DNA of 64,000 nucleotides from Staphylococcus canis (lineage in GTDB: Bacteria > Bacillota > Bacilli > Staphylococcales > Staphylococcaceae): contig NZ_JABANU010000001.1 of NCBI RefSeq assembly GCF_016238445.1, positions 1 to 64,000 on the forward strand, written 5' to 3'. The notes under the pieces were generated by a model. It was not told the DNA's origin. It saw only the letters and a list, made by a program, of their open reading frames with translations, and did not search any database. Position 1 is the stretch's first letter. Each line of letters starts with the position of its first letter. Made by a program: the position numbers and the translations under genes. Shown piece after piece: positions 8,459 to 17,739 of this stretch.

Positions 8459-10343
8459 TCATATTGTTTTAAAAAACTTAAGCCGTAATTTAAAACATTA
8501 TACCATTTATTTAGTCTCTCTATTGATTAGTATTACGATGTTTTTTAGCTTCGATACGTTAAAGTATTCTAAAAGTGTTACGCATGGTAATGAGATGGAA
8601 CTTATCGTAAAAGCAGCTAGCATCGGAGAAAAATTTCTTTTTGTAATTATTGTAATATTTTTATTGTATGCGAACTACTTATTTTTAAAACGACGCACAC
8701 GAAGTTTTGCATTATTTCAATTGATAGGATTAACGAGACGAGATATTTTCAAAATGCTACTTTTTGAGCAAAGCGTTATTTTCGCGATAACATTACTTGT
8801 TGGTAGTATTTTAGGAACCTTAGGATCTCGACTGCTATCACTAATTTTGAAAAAAGTATTCGATTTTTCAGTTGATGTGACTTTGACATTCCAACCGTTG
8901 TCATTATTAATGACATTTATTTTAATTCTTACATCGTTAGTTTTAGTAATGTTACAAAGTATTCGATTTATTCGTAAACATACGATTATAGAAATGATGA
9001 AACTACAACAAAAAACAGATAGTAAAGAAACAAAATTGTCGATATTTGAGGTCATTTTTGGTGTGGTTGGTATCGTGATGATGGTATTTGGGTACTACTT
9101 ATCAACAGTAATGTTTAGTGGAAAATGGATATCAGCTTTGATTTATCTTCCTTTTATAATTTTATTCCTTACTATTATAGGTGCTTACTTGTTTTTCAAA
9201 AGCACTGTATCAGTAGTGTTTAAAGTATTAAAGCGTACGAAAAATGGAAATGTCAACATTACAGACGTGATTTTTACTTCTTCTATGATGTTTAGAATGA
9301 AGAAAAACGCCTTTTCACTTACAGTAATTGCAATTATTTCTGCGATTACGATGTCAATCTTGTCACTAGCATCTTTAAGCAAAGCAAGTATTGAAAATAA
9401 TGTAAATACATTATCACCTCACGAGTACACGTTTTTTGATCATCAAGACGCTACCCGATTTGAGAAGGAGCTTAAAGCAAGAAACGTCTCTTTTGAAGAA
9501 AATAAGAAAGAACTTCTAACGGTACCTGAGTCAAAACGTGAAGGATCAGATGAAAATATAGGTGCGTTAAAGGTTGTGAGTGATAAGGATATGGCTCAAG
9601 AAAACATTAATCCAGACGATATCAAAATTGTTAGTATGTCTCAAATTAATTTAATATATAATAAATTACATGATAGGGAAAAGTTACAACTTGGTCATGA
9701 TAAAAAGACGGTATTGCGTATTAGTCGGATTTTAAAAGAATATCAATTTTCATATAAGTCTACTTTAGGAATGATGGTAGGTATTGTAGACGACGGAGTG
9801 TATCAAAAGTTGAAATCCGAATCTTCAGACTTAAGTAGTGATATAGATAAGGAATTTGGCTATGACATTCCAGATAAACATCAAATGAAGGCAGCTGATG
9901 AAGCAAATGAAGTGCTTGGAAAACATGCAGTACAATCAAGAAGCTCAATATTAAAAGAACAAAATCAAAATAGTAGTATTTTCTTATTTGTTACAAGTTT
10001 CTTAGGTGTTATTTTTCTTATAGCGGCAGGATGTATTATTTATATAAAACAAATGGACGAAATTGAAGATGAAAAAGATAACTTTAAAATACTACGTAAA
10101 TTAGGATATACAGACAAAGATATGACAAAAGGATTTATTTTAAAGACACTTTTTAATTTCGGATTACCGTTGTTTGTAGGTATTGCACATACTTACTTTG
10201 CTGCTCGAGCATTTAATAATCTCGTATTTAGTCCATCCTTAAATGTAATATATATTGGTATAGGTGTATATACGGTTATTTATTTAATATTTGCGTTTAT
10301 TGCATTAATTCATACGAAAAGACTTGTAAAGTACAAATTTTAA
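8448..10343 (+). CDS. vraG: VraG, FtsX/BceB-type permease of the peptide-sensing transporter
   Basis: VraG is the membrane subunit of VraFG. The 631 residues match the BceB architecture: four TM helices at the N-terminus with the FtsX domain ([20 protein letters not shown]), further TM helices, a large extracellular loop of roughly 200 residues (about 310-520) rich in charged residues, and a C-terminal FtsX block ([20 protein letters not shown]). The extracellular loop is the part thought to meet cationic peptides and to relay the signal to GraS. Its start lies within the end of vraF, so translation is coupled. The transcript ends at a perfect hairpin just downstream. Confidence 0.95.
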   Translation: MNFNHIVLKNLSRNLKHYTIYLVSLLISITMFFSFDTLKYSKSVTHGNEMELIVKAASIGEKFLFVIIVIFLLYANYLFLKRRTRSFALFQLIGLTRRDIFKMLLFEQSVIFAITLLVGSILGTLGSRLLSLILKKVFDFSVDVTLTFQPLSLLMTFILILTSLVLVMLQSIRFIRKHTIIEMMKLQQKTDSKETKLSIFEVIFGVVGIVMMVFGYYLSTVMFSGKWISALIYLPFIILFLTIIGAYLFFKSTVSVVFKVLKRTKNGNVNITDVIFTSSMMFRMKKNAFSLTVIAIISAITMSILSLASLSKASIENNVNTLSPHEYTFFDHQDATRFEKELKARNVSFEENKKELLTVPESKREGSDENIGALKVVSDKDMAQENINPDDIKIVSMSQINLIYNKLHDREKLQLGHDKKTVLRISRILKEYQFSYKSTLGMMVGIVDDGVYQKLKSESSDLSSDIDKEFGYDIPDKHQMKAADEANEVLGKHAVQSRSSILKEQNQNSSIFLFVTSFLGVIFLIAAGCIIYIKQMDEIEDEKDNFKILRKLGYTDKDMTKGFILKTLFNFGLPLFVGIAHTYFAARAFNNLVFSPSLNVIYIGIGVYTVIYLIFAFIALIHTKRLVKYKF

Positions 10344-10347
10344 TACC

Positions 10348-10386
10348 GTTTAAAGCGTGATAATTAAAAGTTATCACGCTTTAAAC
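10348..10386. terminator. Perfect hairpin after vraG
   Basis: GTTTAAAGCGTGATAA pairs perfectly (16 bp) with TTATCACGCTTTAAAC around a seven-base loop. The T-run is weak (AGTAAAAATA follows), so it may act mainly as an RNA 3'-end stabiliser or as a terminator helped by its long stem. Confidence 0.65.
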
Positions 10387-10749
10387 AGTAAAAATATCTT
10401 GTGAGTATAGATCCAATTAAATTCTCTTAGTTAAAGACTTTGATATATAAGGGTTAAGAAATGATATGAATAAATAGAGGGGCGTTTTATTATTTTTAAC
10501 AAGCGATATAGGGCGTTAAGAAAATAAAATGTTAATTTTTTGTAAATGTAATTGTAGATTATGAAAATCTATGATATTTTCAAAAGGGATTAAAAGTCCG
10601 TTATTATCAGTATTATATAAACGTTTTTGAAAAGTTTGTGAAAAAAAACGCCAAAGTATTCATTAACAATAGCTTAATATTGAATTATAATAAAAGTAAC
10701 AATTCATTTACAAATAGTGATTTTTTAGTCACTGAACGGAGGCTTTGAC
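10387..10749. other. Intergenic region upstream of the phosphate transporter pair
   Basis: About 360 AT-rich bases without a coding signal. It contains the promoter at 10663-10691 and a small hairpin at 10716-10734 (AGTGA/TCACT) just before the ribosome-binding site. The stretch 10400-10650 shows several A/T tracts but no recognisable structure or ORF. Confidence 0.5.
10663..10691 (+). promoter_or_regulatory. SigA promoter of the pitR-pitA operon
   Basis: TTAACA at 10663-10668 and TATAAT at 10686-10691 are separated by 17 bases, a near-perfect vegetative promoter. The transcript would begin about 50 bases before the ATG at 10750. Confidence 0.65.
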
Positions 10750-11367
10750 ATGATTAGGAAGAAAAAGGATAAGTTCATGGTTCGCTTAGAGGAGATGATC
10801 TTTAATTTAGATCGAGCGGCAATAGAATTTGGCAAAATGGATTTCAAAACACATCTAGAGTTGAGAACTTATGCTGATACAATTAAAACCTATGAATCAC
10901 ACGGTGATGATTTAATGCATCAAGTGATTACAGACTTGAATCAAACATTTATCACACCAATTGAACGTGAAGATATTATGTCTTTATGTAATGCTATTGA
11001 TGATGTTTTAGACGCTATGGAAGAAACATCAGCTATGTTTGAAATGTATTCAATTGAATATACTGACGAGTACATGGCAGAATTTGTAGATAATATTCAA
11101 AAAGCAGTAGGTGAGATGAAACTCGCAATTGGTTTATTATCAGAAAAGAAATTATCTCATATGCGTGTTCATTCAATTAATATTAAAGAATATGAAACAA
11201 ATTGCGATGGCATTTTACGTCAATCAATCAAGCACATCTTTAATAGTGAAACAGATCCGGTAACACTAATTAAAATTAAGGACATATATGAAAGTTTAGA
11301 GAATGTTGCAGATCGATGTCAGGCTGTTGCAAATAACTTTGAAACAATCATTATGAAAAATAGCTAA
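10750..11367 (+). CDS. pitR: DUF47/PhoU-like partner of the PiT phosphate transporter
   Basis: This 205-residue all-helical protein of the DUF47 (YkaA) family resembles PhoU and is found almost always beside PiT transporters. It shows conserved acidic/His helices (ESHGDDLMHQVITDLNQTFITPIEREDI and IYESLENVADRCQAVANNFE), the signature regions of the family. In S. aureus the gene is called pitR, and its product modulates PitA. GGAGGC precedes the ATG at 10750. A second Met at codon 9-10 is possible, but the upstream start has the better ribosome-binding site. The gap to pitA is 12 bases, and one promoter serves both. Confidence 0.85.
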   Translation: MIRKKKDKFMVRLEEMIFNLDRAAIEFGKMDFKTHLELRTYADTIKTYESHGDDLMHQVITDLNQTFITPIEREDIMSLCNAIDDVLDAMEETSAMFEMYSIEYTDEYMAEFVDNIQKAVGEMKLAIGLLSEKKLSHMRVHSINIKEYETNCDGILRQSIKHIFNSETDPVTLIKIKDIYESLENVADRCQAVANNFETIIMKNS

Positions 11368-11379
11368 GGAGTCTTTTCA

Positions 11380-12381
11380 ATGGATTTTTTAATGCTCATA
11401 ACTGTGGCAATTATCATATTCTCTTTAATGTTTGACTTTATTAATGGATTCCATGATACCGCCAATGCAGTTGCTACAGCAGTTTCTACACGCGCTTTAT
11501 CACCAAGGCATGCGATTTTTTTAGCTGCTATTATGAATTTCATCGGTGCATTAACATTTACTGGTGTTGCTTCAACTATTACAAAAGAGATTGTAGATCC
11601 ATTTACATTAGATAATGGACTTGTTGTTGTACTTTCAGCAATTTTAGCAGCAATTGTATGGAATTTAGTAACTTGGTATTACGGTATTCCAAGCTCTTCT
11701 TCTCACGCTTTAATAGGAGCAATTGCAGGTTCTGCTATTGCATCTGCAGGATCATTTAGTATTCTTCACTATCAAGGGTTTACTAAAATTGTGTTAGTGC
11801 TTATCTTGTCCCCGGTTATTGCGTTTATAGTCGGGTTTACAATCTATTCAATAGTGAAAAAAGTATTTAAGAATGCTAACCTCACAAAAGCGAATCGAAA
11901 TTTTAGGTTCTTTCAAATTTTCACAGCGTCATTACAATCTTTTTCACATGGTACAAATGATGCTCAAAAATCAATGGGGATTATTACAATGGCGTTAATT
12001 GTTGCAAATATGCAAACAAGTGTCGAGCCTGCATTATGGGTTAAAGTAGCCTGTGCAACGGCGATGGGACTTGGTACAGCAGTGGGTGGTTGGAAGATCA
12101 TCAAAACTGTCGGTGGTAATATTATGAAAATTCGTCCAGCAAATGGTGCTTCAGCAGATTTATCTTCTGCATTGACGATTTTCACAGCGTCTTGGTTACA
12201 TTTTCCACTGTCTACAACACATGTTGTTTCATCTTCAATATTAGGTGTAGGTTCTTCTAACCGTATTAAAGGTGTACATTGGAATACAGCGAAACGTATG
12301 ATAATTACATGGGTTATTACTTTACCTATTACAGCATTTATTGCAGCAATATTTTATATGATTTTGAATCTCTTTTTATAG
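11380..12381 (+). CDS. pitA: PiT-family inorganic phosphate transporter
   Basis: This low-affinity, metal-phosphate:H+ symporter has 333 residues and about ten membrane helices. The duplicated PiT signature is visible at the N-terminus (DFINGFHDTANAVATAVSTRAL) and again near residue 185 (SFSHGTNDAQKSMGIITMAL). The first half has GIPSSSSHALIGAI and the second half PLSTTHVVSSSILGVG, the inverted-repeat phosphate-binding elements. AAGGAGTC precedes the ATG. It forms an operon with pitR and ends at a bidirectional terminator shared with the convergent LysM-CHAP gene. PiT carriers import phosphate as a divalent-metal complex, so the pair also affects Mg2+/Mn2+ load. Confidence 0.92.
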   Translation: MDFLMLITVAIIIFSLMFDFINGFHDTANAVATAVSTRALSPRHAIFLAAIMNFIGALTFTGVASTITKEIVDPFTLDNGLVVVLSAILAAIVWNLVTWYYGIPSSSSHALIGAIAGSAIASAGSFSILHYQGFTKIVLVLILSPVIAFIVGFTIYSIVKKVFKNANLTKANRNFRFFQIFTASLQSFSHGTNDAQKSMGIITMALIVANMQTSVEPALWVKVACATAMGLGTAVGGWKIIKTVGGNIMKIRPANGASADLSSALTIFTASWLHFPLSTTHVVSSSILGVGSSNRIKGVHWNTAKRMIITWVITLPITAFIAAIFYMILNLFL

Positions 12382-12388
12382 ATTAATA

Positions 12389-12427
12389 AAAAAACGAACT
12401 GATAAATATCAATCAGTTCGTTTTTGT
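12389..12427. terminator. Bidirectional terminator between pitA and the LysM-CHAP gene
   Basis: AAAACGAACTGAT (12391-12403) pairs perfectly with ATCAGTTCGTTTT (12412-12424). A- and T-runs flank it on both sides, so it can stop both convergent transcripts. Confidence 0.85.
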
Positions 12428-12432
12428 TTTGG

Positions 12433-13236
12433 TTAATGTATATAATTATATGCGGTTACCATTGACGCAGGGATTGTACGATATGTTACTGTTCCTGGAG
12501 GTGCGCTATAATTCATTTCTGAAATTAAAATACTGCCATCACCGTTAACGCGTTCTACATATGCGACATGACCTACTGGACCTTCGAAATTTTGCATGAT
12601 TGAGCCAACTGTCGGATTATGGTCTACCATATAACCATCTTGTGTGGCGTTATTAGCCCAATGATCCGCATTCCACCAGTATGTACTAATAGGTTGACCT
12701 GTTTCAGCGCGACGGTTAAATACATGCCATGTACATTGACCCCAGTCATATAAATTTAAGTGGTTGAACGTAGGAGAAGTATAGCCGTCTGGTGTAACCA
12801 CTGAATCCGTTGGAGCATTTCCAGAAATGGTACTATCTAAAGTTCCCCCAGAACCACCAGGAATAGATAAGGTTTGAGCAGGATAAATGATATAACTATT
12901 AAGGTTATTTGCATTCATCAGGTCTTGTACAGAGACACCATATGTTGAGGCAATCACATTTAATGATTCACCCGCTTGTACGACATGTGTGCCATTGAAT
13001 TGGGCAGATGTTGTTGTCTCATTTTCAATTGTAAGCACTTGTCCAGGAAATACAAGGTTTTGAGTTAAGCCATTAGCTTGTTTAATTTGATCGACTGTTG
13101 TATTGTACGTTTGAGCAATACTCCATAATGATTCACCTGTTTGAACAGTATGTTGTGTAGATGCATCGGCGTCATGCTGAGTTGTAAGTGCAGCAGCGCC
13201 TGAAGTGACAGTTAATGCAAATGCGAGCTTTTTCAA
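12433..13236 (-). CDS. Secreted LysM-LysM-CHAP peptidoglycan hydrolase (SsaA-like)
   Basis: This 267-residue secreted protein should cleave peptidoglycan cross-bridges or stem peptides and bind the wall. The signal peptide covers about 1-25, with cleavage after ADA. Two LysM domains follow (about 28-71 and 83-127: HTVQTGESLW and HVVQAGESLN), then a Gly/Ser linker and a C-terminal CHAP amidase/endopeptidase domain (about 150-267). The catalytic Cys is in WGQCTWHVFNRR and the His in GPVGHVAYVERV. Domain order matches the staphylococcal SsaA/Sle1 group. GGAGGCAAC precedes the start. A perfect WalR box lies about 100 bases upstream, indicating WalKR control like the homologous S. aureus gene. Confidence 0.9.
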   Translation of the reverse strand: MKKLAFALTVTSGAAALTTQHDADASTQHTVQTGESLWSIAQTYNTTVDQIKQANGLTQNLVFPGQVLTIENETTTSAQFNGTHVVQAGESLNVIASTYGVSVQDLMNANNLNSYIIYPAQTLSIPGGSGGTLDSTISGNAPTDSVVTPDGYTSPTFNHLNLYDWGQCTWHVFNRRAETGQPISTYWWNADHWANNATQDGYMVDHNPTVGSIMQNFEGPVGHVAYVERVNGDGSILISEMNYSAPPGTVTYRTIPASMVTAYNYIH

Positions 13237-13336
13237 TGTGTTGCCTCCTTAAAAATTAATGTTATGTATTTTATAAAATTACGCTTATGTACTTATTCTT
13301 TTTTATGATAACAAATCTGCATATATTTGTGTGTGT

Positions 13337-13353
13337 TGTTACAAACATGTAAT
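13337..13353. promoter_or_regulatory. WalR (YycF) binding site upstream of the LysM-CHAP gene
   Basis: TGTTAC-AAACA-TGTAAT matches the WalR consensus TGTWAH-N5-TGTWAH at every position. It lies on the plus strand, 101 bases before the start of the minus-strand gene. WalR sites in staphylococcal wall-hydrolase promoters occur in either orientation. Confidence 0.75.
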
Positions 13354-13487
13354 ATTGTAATAAATATATTTATTTCGTCGAATGATAATACGAACAGTTT
13401 TGACAAGTGTATAAGAAAGACCCCATATTTAAATAGATAAAATATTAATCATTTTGTAATATTTTAGTATTAAGAGGTGAAATAAAG

Positions 13488-14105
13488 GTGCATGAAAAAA
13501 GTGACAATCGACGTTATGCAAAAGTTTGGCTTTACTTTACTTATTATTGGATAATATTTGGTGTCTCGACTTATTTTGGCCAATTCTTACCAAATGAATG
13601 GCGACAACCGCTATCTCTAGGATTGTTGGTCTTAATTTTATTAACGATGATCGTTCAACGCGCACGTTTTAGTGGACTTATTATGTCTCACATTTATACA
13701 ATTATTTCTGGCTTGTTAGCTTATGCAACGTTTATGTACACGTTACAAGACTTAGGACCAAGTGTATTTATTAAAAATGTGATTTTAGCAGTATCAGCGT
13801 TTATTATTTTTGGATGTATTGGATTTTTTATGATTAAAGATGCATCAAGTATGGGAAGATATCTGTTTGTGACTTTCATAGCATTAATTGTGATGAGTCT
13901 TGTCGGTTGGTTTATTCACAACCCAATTTTTCATACTGTTATAGCCATAATCGGTGTCTTTTTATTCTTACTTTATACATTGTATGATTTTAATCGTTTA
14001 AGACGTGGCCAATTCTCACCTCGAGAAATGGGCTTTAATCTATTCTTAAATCTTTTCCGAATCATCCGTTACGTGTTAAAATTAGCTCGTATGGCTAAAA
14101 GATAA
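13488..14105 (+). CDS. Conserved six-TM membrane protein of unknown function
   Basis: This 205-residue protein has six predicted membrane helices and a short basic C-terminal tail (RIIRYVLKLARMAKR). It resembles a conserved staphylococcal membrane protein found at this place in S. aureus, but I do not recognise a characterised family. The start may be GTG at 13488, preceded by AAGAGGTGAA. No charged residues suggest a transporter motif. The stop lies 20 bases before the TPP riboswitch with no terminator between, so read-through into the thiamine leader is possible. Confidence 0.7.
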   Translation: MHEKSDNRRYAKVWLYFTYYWIIFGVSTYFGQFLPNEWRQPLSLGLLVLILLTMIVQRARFSGLIMSHIYTIISGLLAYATFMYTLQDLGPSVFIKNVILAVSAFIIFGCIGFFMIKDASSMGRYLFVTFIALIVMSLVGWFIHNPIFHTVIAIIGVFLFLLYTLYDFNRLRRGQFSPREMGFNLFLNLFRIIRYVLKLARMAKR

Positions 14106-14125
14106 ATCTTCATAAAAAATCAAAA

Positions 14126-14217
14126 CCACTGGAAGTGCCATTAAAATGGCTGAGATTGAAATTTATGATTTCAAAATTCCTGAACCTGATCCAGTTCGTA
14201 CTGGCGTAGGAAAGTGG
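14126..14217 (+). ncRNA. TPP riboswitch aptamer (THI element)
   Basis: The conserved TPP-binding elements are all present: CTGAGA at 14150-14155, and ACCTGATCCAG followed by GTACTGGCGTAGGAAAGTGG near 14184-14217. P1 is formed by CCACT (14126-14130) with AGTGG (14213-14217). It sits directly upstream of tenI-thiS-thiG-thiF. TPP binding should switch the operon off. Confidence 0.95.
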
Positions 14218-14273
14218 CAATCAATAATATCAGTTGCTACTTTCCTAAATAAGTTAGGAAAGTAGTTTTTTTG
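14208..14273 (+). terminator. TPP riboswitch expression platform: antiterminator and terminator
   Basis: CTACTTTCCTAA (14237-14248) and TTAGGAAAGTAG (14254-14265) form a perfect 12-bp terminator stem followed by seven T. The left arm, as 14234-14246, can instead pair with 14208-14220 of the aptamer 3' side over 13 bp (one G-U). The two folds exclude each other, so TPP binding frees the terminator. Confidence 0.85.
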
Positions 14274-14292
14274 TTATAAGGGAGGTTAAGTG

Positions 14293-14883
14293 ATGATTTT
14301 AGCGGTCACACCTTTTCAACAACTTAATGAGATGCATATCCAGCATCTTAACGAAATTGAATCATTAATTGATGGTGTTATACTTAGAACCCCTATGTCA
14401 CAAGAAGTATTATTTGAATGGGTTAATATGCTTACACGTCACGGCTTTCCTATAGAGAAAGTCATTATCCATTCTGATGTTGAACTCGCACTTAATTTAG
14501 GTGTTAAATGGCTTCATTTTAGAGAAATGGATGCTACTGCTTTTAAAGTTAAAAGTGCATATCCTCATTTGACTATTAGTATGTCAGTACATCGCGTAGC
14601 ATCTATACAACAAGCATTACACAATCATATCGACTATGGTGTGTTCGGACATTTATTTATGACACCTTCAAAGCCTAATCAAGAACCTCGCTCGCCATTT
14701 GAAGTACAACGTGCCCTTGATGTTGGATTGCCACTTATTGCGATAGGAGGGATTGATAAGAAAACCGTGCAAGAGGTACCTCAACAATTTTCAGGTATTG
14801 CAGCAATTGGAAGTGTCTTTAATGCGTCATATAGAGAAGTCGAAAGATTGAGGCAGCATTGGTTATACATAAAGGAGGGATAG
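14293..14883 (+). CDS. tenI: TenI, thiazole tautomerase
   Basis: This TIM-barrel protein of the ThiE/TenI family catalyses aromatisation (tautomerisation) of the thiazole phosphate carboxylate made by ThiG. Features are the N-terminal MILAVTP strand, GVFGHLFMTPSKPNQEPRS (phosphate/substrate loop, with a His where ThiE has a Thr/Ser-rich loop) and the IAIGGIDKKTV phosphate-binding motif. At 196 residues it is close to TenI length, and it lacks ThiE features for pyrimidine-PP binding, so TenI is preferred over ThiE. GGAGG at 14281-14285 suits ATG 14293 better than GTG 14290. It is the first gene after the TPP riboswitch and one base from thiS. Confidence 0.85.
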   Translation: MILAVTPFQQLNEMHIQHLNEIESLIDGVILRTPMSQEVLFEWVNMLTRHGFPIEKVIIHSDVELALNLGVKWLHFREMDATAFKVKSAYPHLTISMSVHRVASIQQALHNHIDYGVFGHLFMTPSKPNQEPRSPFEVQRALDVGLPLIAIGGIDKKTVQEVPQQFSGIAAIGSVFNASYREVERLRQHWLYIKEG

Positions 14884-14884
14884 T

Positions 14885-15085
14885 ATGGAAGTTATTGTAA
14901 ATGGAGAAACACAGGAATTTAAAGAAGGCATTACAATTCAACATGTGTTAGATCATTTTGAAATTGAATCTAAGCGTATGGCTGTTGAAAGAAATGCAGA
15001 AGTTGTGAAACGTTCAGAATGGTCTACTACTGAAGTAAGACCTAATGACCGATTAGAGCTTTTAGAATTTGTAGGAGGCGGATAA
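14885..15085 (+). CDS. thiS: ThiS sulfur-carrier protein
   Basis: ThiS is the ubiquitin-like sulfur carrier for thiazole synthesis. The 66 residues fit the family (beta-grasp fold), and the C-terminus ends in the essential Gly-Gly (EFVGGG), which ThiF adenylates and converts to a thiocarboxylate. AGGAGGG precedes the ATG at 14885. It lies between tenI and thiG with gaps of one base each, so the four genes form a tight operon under the TPP riboswitch. Confidence 0.95.
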   Translation: MEVIVNGETQEFKEGITIQHVLDHFEIESKRMAVERNAEVVKRSEWSTTEVRPNDRLELLEFVGGG

Positions 15086-15086
15086 C

Positions 15087-15854
15087 ATGTTTAAAATTGC
15101 AAATTTAGAATTTAACTCAAGACTATTTTTAGGAACAGGAAAGTTTGAAGATGAAAAAGTGCAAGAAGCTGCGATTAAAGCATCAGAAACTGAAGTACTT
15201 ACTTTCGCTGTAAGACGTATGAGTTTATATGACAAGAGCTTGCCTAACCCACTCGCTAATGTAGATTTAGACCAATTTATAACTTTTCCGAATACAGCGG
15301 GCGCTAAATCTGCTGAAGAAGCTGTGCGCATTGCGGAGATTGCGAATGAAGCGGGTATATGTGACATGATTAAAGTTGAAGTGATTGGTGATGATGATAC
15401 ATTATTACCTGACCCAATTGAAACGTATAAAGCTTGTGAAATTTTACTTGAAAAAGGATATATAGTGTGTCCATATATTTCTGATGACGTTGTATTAGCA
15501 CAACGATTAGAAGCATTAGGTGTTCATGCAATTATGCCACTTGCATCACCGATTGGAACAGGGCGTGGCATATTAAATCCTCTAAACCTACGCTATATTG
15601 TAGAAAAAAGTAATGTTCCAGTTATTGTAGATGCAGGTATTGGTTCAGCTAAGGATTGTGCTGAAGCGATGGAACTAGGTGCCGATGCAATATTACTTAA
15701 TTCAGCAGTATCTCGTGCAAAAGACCCTGTTAAAATGGCCGAAGCGATGAAAAAAGGTATAGAAGCAGGACGCTTAAGTTATGAAGCGGGTCGTATTCCA
15801 ATTAAGTACAACGCTGTACAATCTAGTCCATCTGAGGGGTTAGGTTTTCTTTAA
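15087..15854 (+). CDS. thiG: ThiG thiazole synthase
   Basis: ThiG joins 1-deoxy-D-xylulose 5-phosphate, ThiS thiocarboxylate and dehydroglycine into the thiazole ring. The 255-residue (beta/alpha)8 barrel has the Schiff-base lysine at Lys96 in [12 protein letters not shown], and phosphate-binding glycines in [13 protein letters not shown] and [27 protein letters not shown]. Length and motifs are complete. GGAGGCGG overlaps the end of thiS and provides the ribosome-binding site. Its stop overlaps the thiF start. The dehydroglycine-making enzyme (ThiO or ThiH) is not encoded beside it. Confidence 0.95.
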   Translation: MFKIANLEFNSRLFLGTGKFEDEKVQEAAIKASETEVLTFAVRRMSLYDKSLPNPLANVDLDQFITFPNTAGAKSAEEAVRIAEIANEAGICDMIKVEVIGDDDTLLPDPIETYKACEILLEKGYIVCPYISDDVVLAQRLEALGVHAIMPLASPIGTGRGILNPLNLRYIVEKSNVPVIVDAGIGSAKDCAEAMELGADAILLNSAVSRAKDPVKMAEAMKKGIEAGRLSYEAGRIPIKYNAVQSSPSEGLGFL

Positions 15855-16843
15855 TGGATAGATATGATAGACAGATTAAGTTTCCTCCATTTGGTCGCGA
15901 AGGTCAACAAAAGCTTCAAAATTTACATGCTTTTATTATGGGGGTCGGCGCTTTAGGTAGTGGTATTGCTGAACAACTGGTTCGAAGTGGTATCAAAAAA
16001 ATTACCATTGTAGATAAAGATATCGTATCTCTTACAAATTTACATCGTCAAAGTGGTTATACAGAAGCAGATGTAGAAACGATGATGCCAAAGGTTTTTG
16101 CGCTAAAGCAACACCTCTCAGCTATGAATCATGAAGTCGAGATAGAACCATTAAATGAAGAAATTACAGCACGTAATATCGTAGGTATTCTTGAAGAGGT
16201 GAAACCTGACATCGTACTTGATGGGCTAGATCAATTTGAAACGCGATACCTAATGAATGAGGCCACACGTCAACTTAATATTCCTTATATTTATGGTGCT
16301 GTTATTGGTAGTCAAGTTAGTGTCTTTCCAATAGATAAGGATGGACCTTGTTTGAACTGTGTGATGCCTGACGTTCCTGAAACAATGGAAAGTTGTGATG
16401 TTTATGGCGTGCTACCACCCGCTGTACATTTGACGAGCAGTCTTGTTGTTTCAGAACTATTTTACTATTTAATGCATGGTACGTTTTCTTATAAGATGGT
16501 TACAATGGACATTTATAAAGGGACAATGCGTTCAACGTCGATTAAAGCTTTAAAGGAAGAGGATTGTGAAGTATGTGGTCATCACAATTATCCAAGATTA
16601 GCACATCGAGAACTTGATCAATTGCGTTTGTTATGTGGCGGTGTTTATCAAATACGTTTAAATCCGGATTATTTTGAAAAGCCGCTTCAAGAGGACGTTC
16701 ATACGTTACTCAAGAATCCATTTATTAAACGATTAAAATATAAAACGTACGATATGACCTTATATCAAGACGGACGTTTATTAATTTATAACGTTGATGA
16801 TAGTAAAAATGCCCAAAATATGGTTTCTCAGCTTTTTAACTAA
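15854..16843 (+). CDS. thiF: ThiF/MoeB-type sulfur-carrier adenylyltransferase
   Basis: This E1-like enzyme adenylates the C-terminal glycine of ThiS using ATP so that it can accept sulfur. The 329 residues include the nucleotide-binding MGVGALGSGIAEQLVRSG (about 32-49), catalytic residues in DKDIVSLTNLHRQSGYTEAD, and two zinc-binding CxxC pairs (CLNC near 173 and CEVC near 240). The C-terminal 80 residues form an extension with a second 'CGGVYQIRLNP' stretch, as in other Firmicute ThiF proteins. Context selects ThiF over MoeB: it overlaps thiG by one base and closes the operon. Confidence 0.9.
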   Translation: MDRYDRQIKFPPFGREGQQKLQNLHAFIMGVGALGSGIAEQLVRSGIKKITIVDKDIVSLTNLHRQSGYTEADVETMMPKVFALKQHLSAMNHEVEIEPLNEEITARNIVGILEEVKPDIVLDGLDQFETRYLMNEATRQLNIPYIYGAVIGSQVSVFPIDKDGPCLNCVMPDVPETMESCDVYGVLPPAVHLTSSLVVSELFYYLMHGTFSYKMVTMDIYKGTMRSTSIKALKEEDCEVCGHHNYPRLAHRELDQLRLLCGGVYQIRLNPDYFEKPLQEDVHTLLKNPFIKRLKYKTYDMTLYQDGRLLIYNVDDSKNAQNMVSQLFN

Positions 16844-16929
16844 CATTATAGTACGAATGTTGATTAAATGAAAAAAAACAATGTATAATAAAGCATATTG
16901 AAAATTGTATGCGAAAGCGAGATGGAATC

Positions 16930-17646
16930 ATGGGACGTAAATGGAATAACATCAAAGAGAAAAAAGCACAAAAAGACAAAAACACAAGTCGTATTTATGC
17001 TAAATTTGGTAAGGAAATATATGTAGCCGCTAAATCTGGTGAGCCTGATCCAGAATCAAATCAAGCATTAAAGCTGGTTTTAGAACGTGCAAAAACATAT
17101 AATGTGCCAAATCATATTATTGATAGAGCAATTGAAAAAGCAAAAGGTGGCGGAGAAGAAGATTACGATCAACTTCGTTATGAAGGCTTTGGTCCAAGTG
17201 GTTCAATGATAATTGTAGATGCATTAACAAACAACGTAAATCGCACGGCATCAGACGTACGTGCTGCCTTTGGTAAGAATGGTGGTAATATGGGTGTTTC
17301 AGGATCTGTAGCGTATATGTTTGACCATACTGCCACATTCGCATTTGAGCAATTTGATGCAGATACTGTGTTAGAACATTTAATGGAACATGATATCGAT
17401 GTACGAGATGTACTTGATGATGAACAACTCACTATTGTTTATGCAGAGCCTGATCAATTTGCAACTGTTCAACAAGCGTTAAGAGATTTAGGTGTGCAAG
17501 ACTTTGAAGTTGCAGAGTTTGAAATGTTACCGCAAACGGAAGTTCAATTATCAAGTGAAGATCAGGAAACATTCGAAAGACTCGTTGATGTGCTAGAAGA
17601 TTTAGAAGATGTTCAACATGTTTTTCATAATGTAGAATTATCATAA
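16930..17646 (+). CDS. yebC: YebC/PmpR-family regulator / translation factor
   Basis: This 238-residue protein is of the TACO1/YebC family, small cytoplasmic proteins described as transcription regulators and, more recently, as factors that relieve ribosome stalling. The N-terminus [20 protein letters not shown] and the acidic C-terminal domains ([33 protein letters not shown]) are typical. The frame is open seven codons further upstream, but the family begins with [15 protein letters not shown], fixing ATG 16930 (GCGAGATGGA upstream). It stands alone, with a terminator downstream. Confidence 0.92.
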   Translation: MGRKWNNIKEKKAQKDKNTSRIYAKFGKEIYVAAKSGEPDPESNQALKLVLERAKTYNVPNHIIDRAIEKAKGGGEEDYDQLRYEGFGPSGSMIIVDALTNNVNRTASDVRAAFGKNGGNMGVSGSVAYMFDHTATFAFEQFDADTVLEHLMEHDIDVRDVLDDEQLTIVYAEPDQFATVQQALRDLGVQDFEVAEFEMLPQTEVQLSSEDQETFERLVDVLEDLEDVQHVFHNVELS

Positions 17647-17694
17647 CCAACAAGGCTATTACGTCACTTGAATATATCGATATGCGTATTTTTA

Positions 17695-17739
17695 GAAGAG
17701 ACAAACTGACCTAATTTATAGGGGTGGTTTGTCTCTTTC
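17695..17739. terminator. Hairpin terminator after yebC
   Basis: GAAGAGACAAAC (17695-17706) pairs with GTTTGTCTCTTTC (17727-17739), with a second small stem in the loop (CCTAA/TTATAGG). T-rich sequence follows. Confidence 0.75.

Noticed and set aside
10430-10650. Small genes in the AT-rich stretch before pitR
   Set aside because: No frame over about 25 codons with a start and ribosome-binding site.
14290-14292. GTG 14290 as tenI start
   Set aside because: GGAGG at 14281-14285 leaves only four bases to GTG but seven to ATG 14293.
16843-16862. Terminator AACATT/AATGTT after thiF
   Set aside because: Only six base pairs and no T-run; too weak to call.
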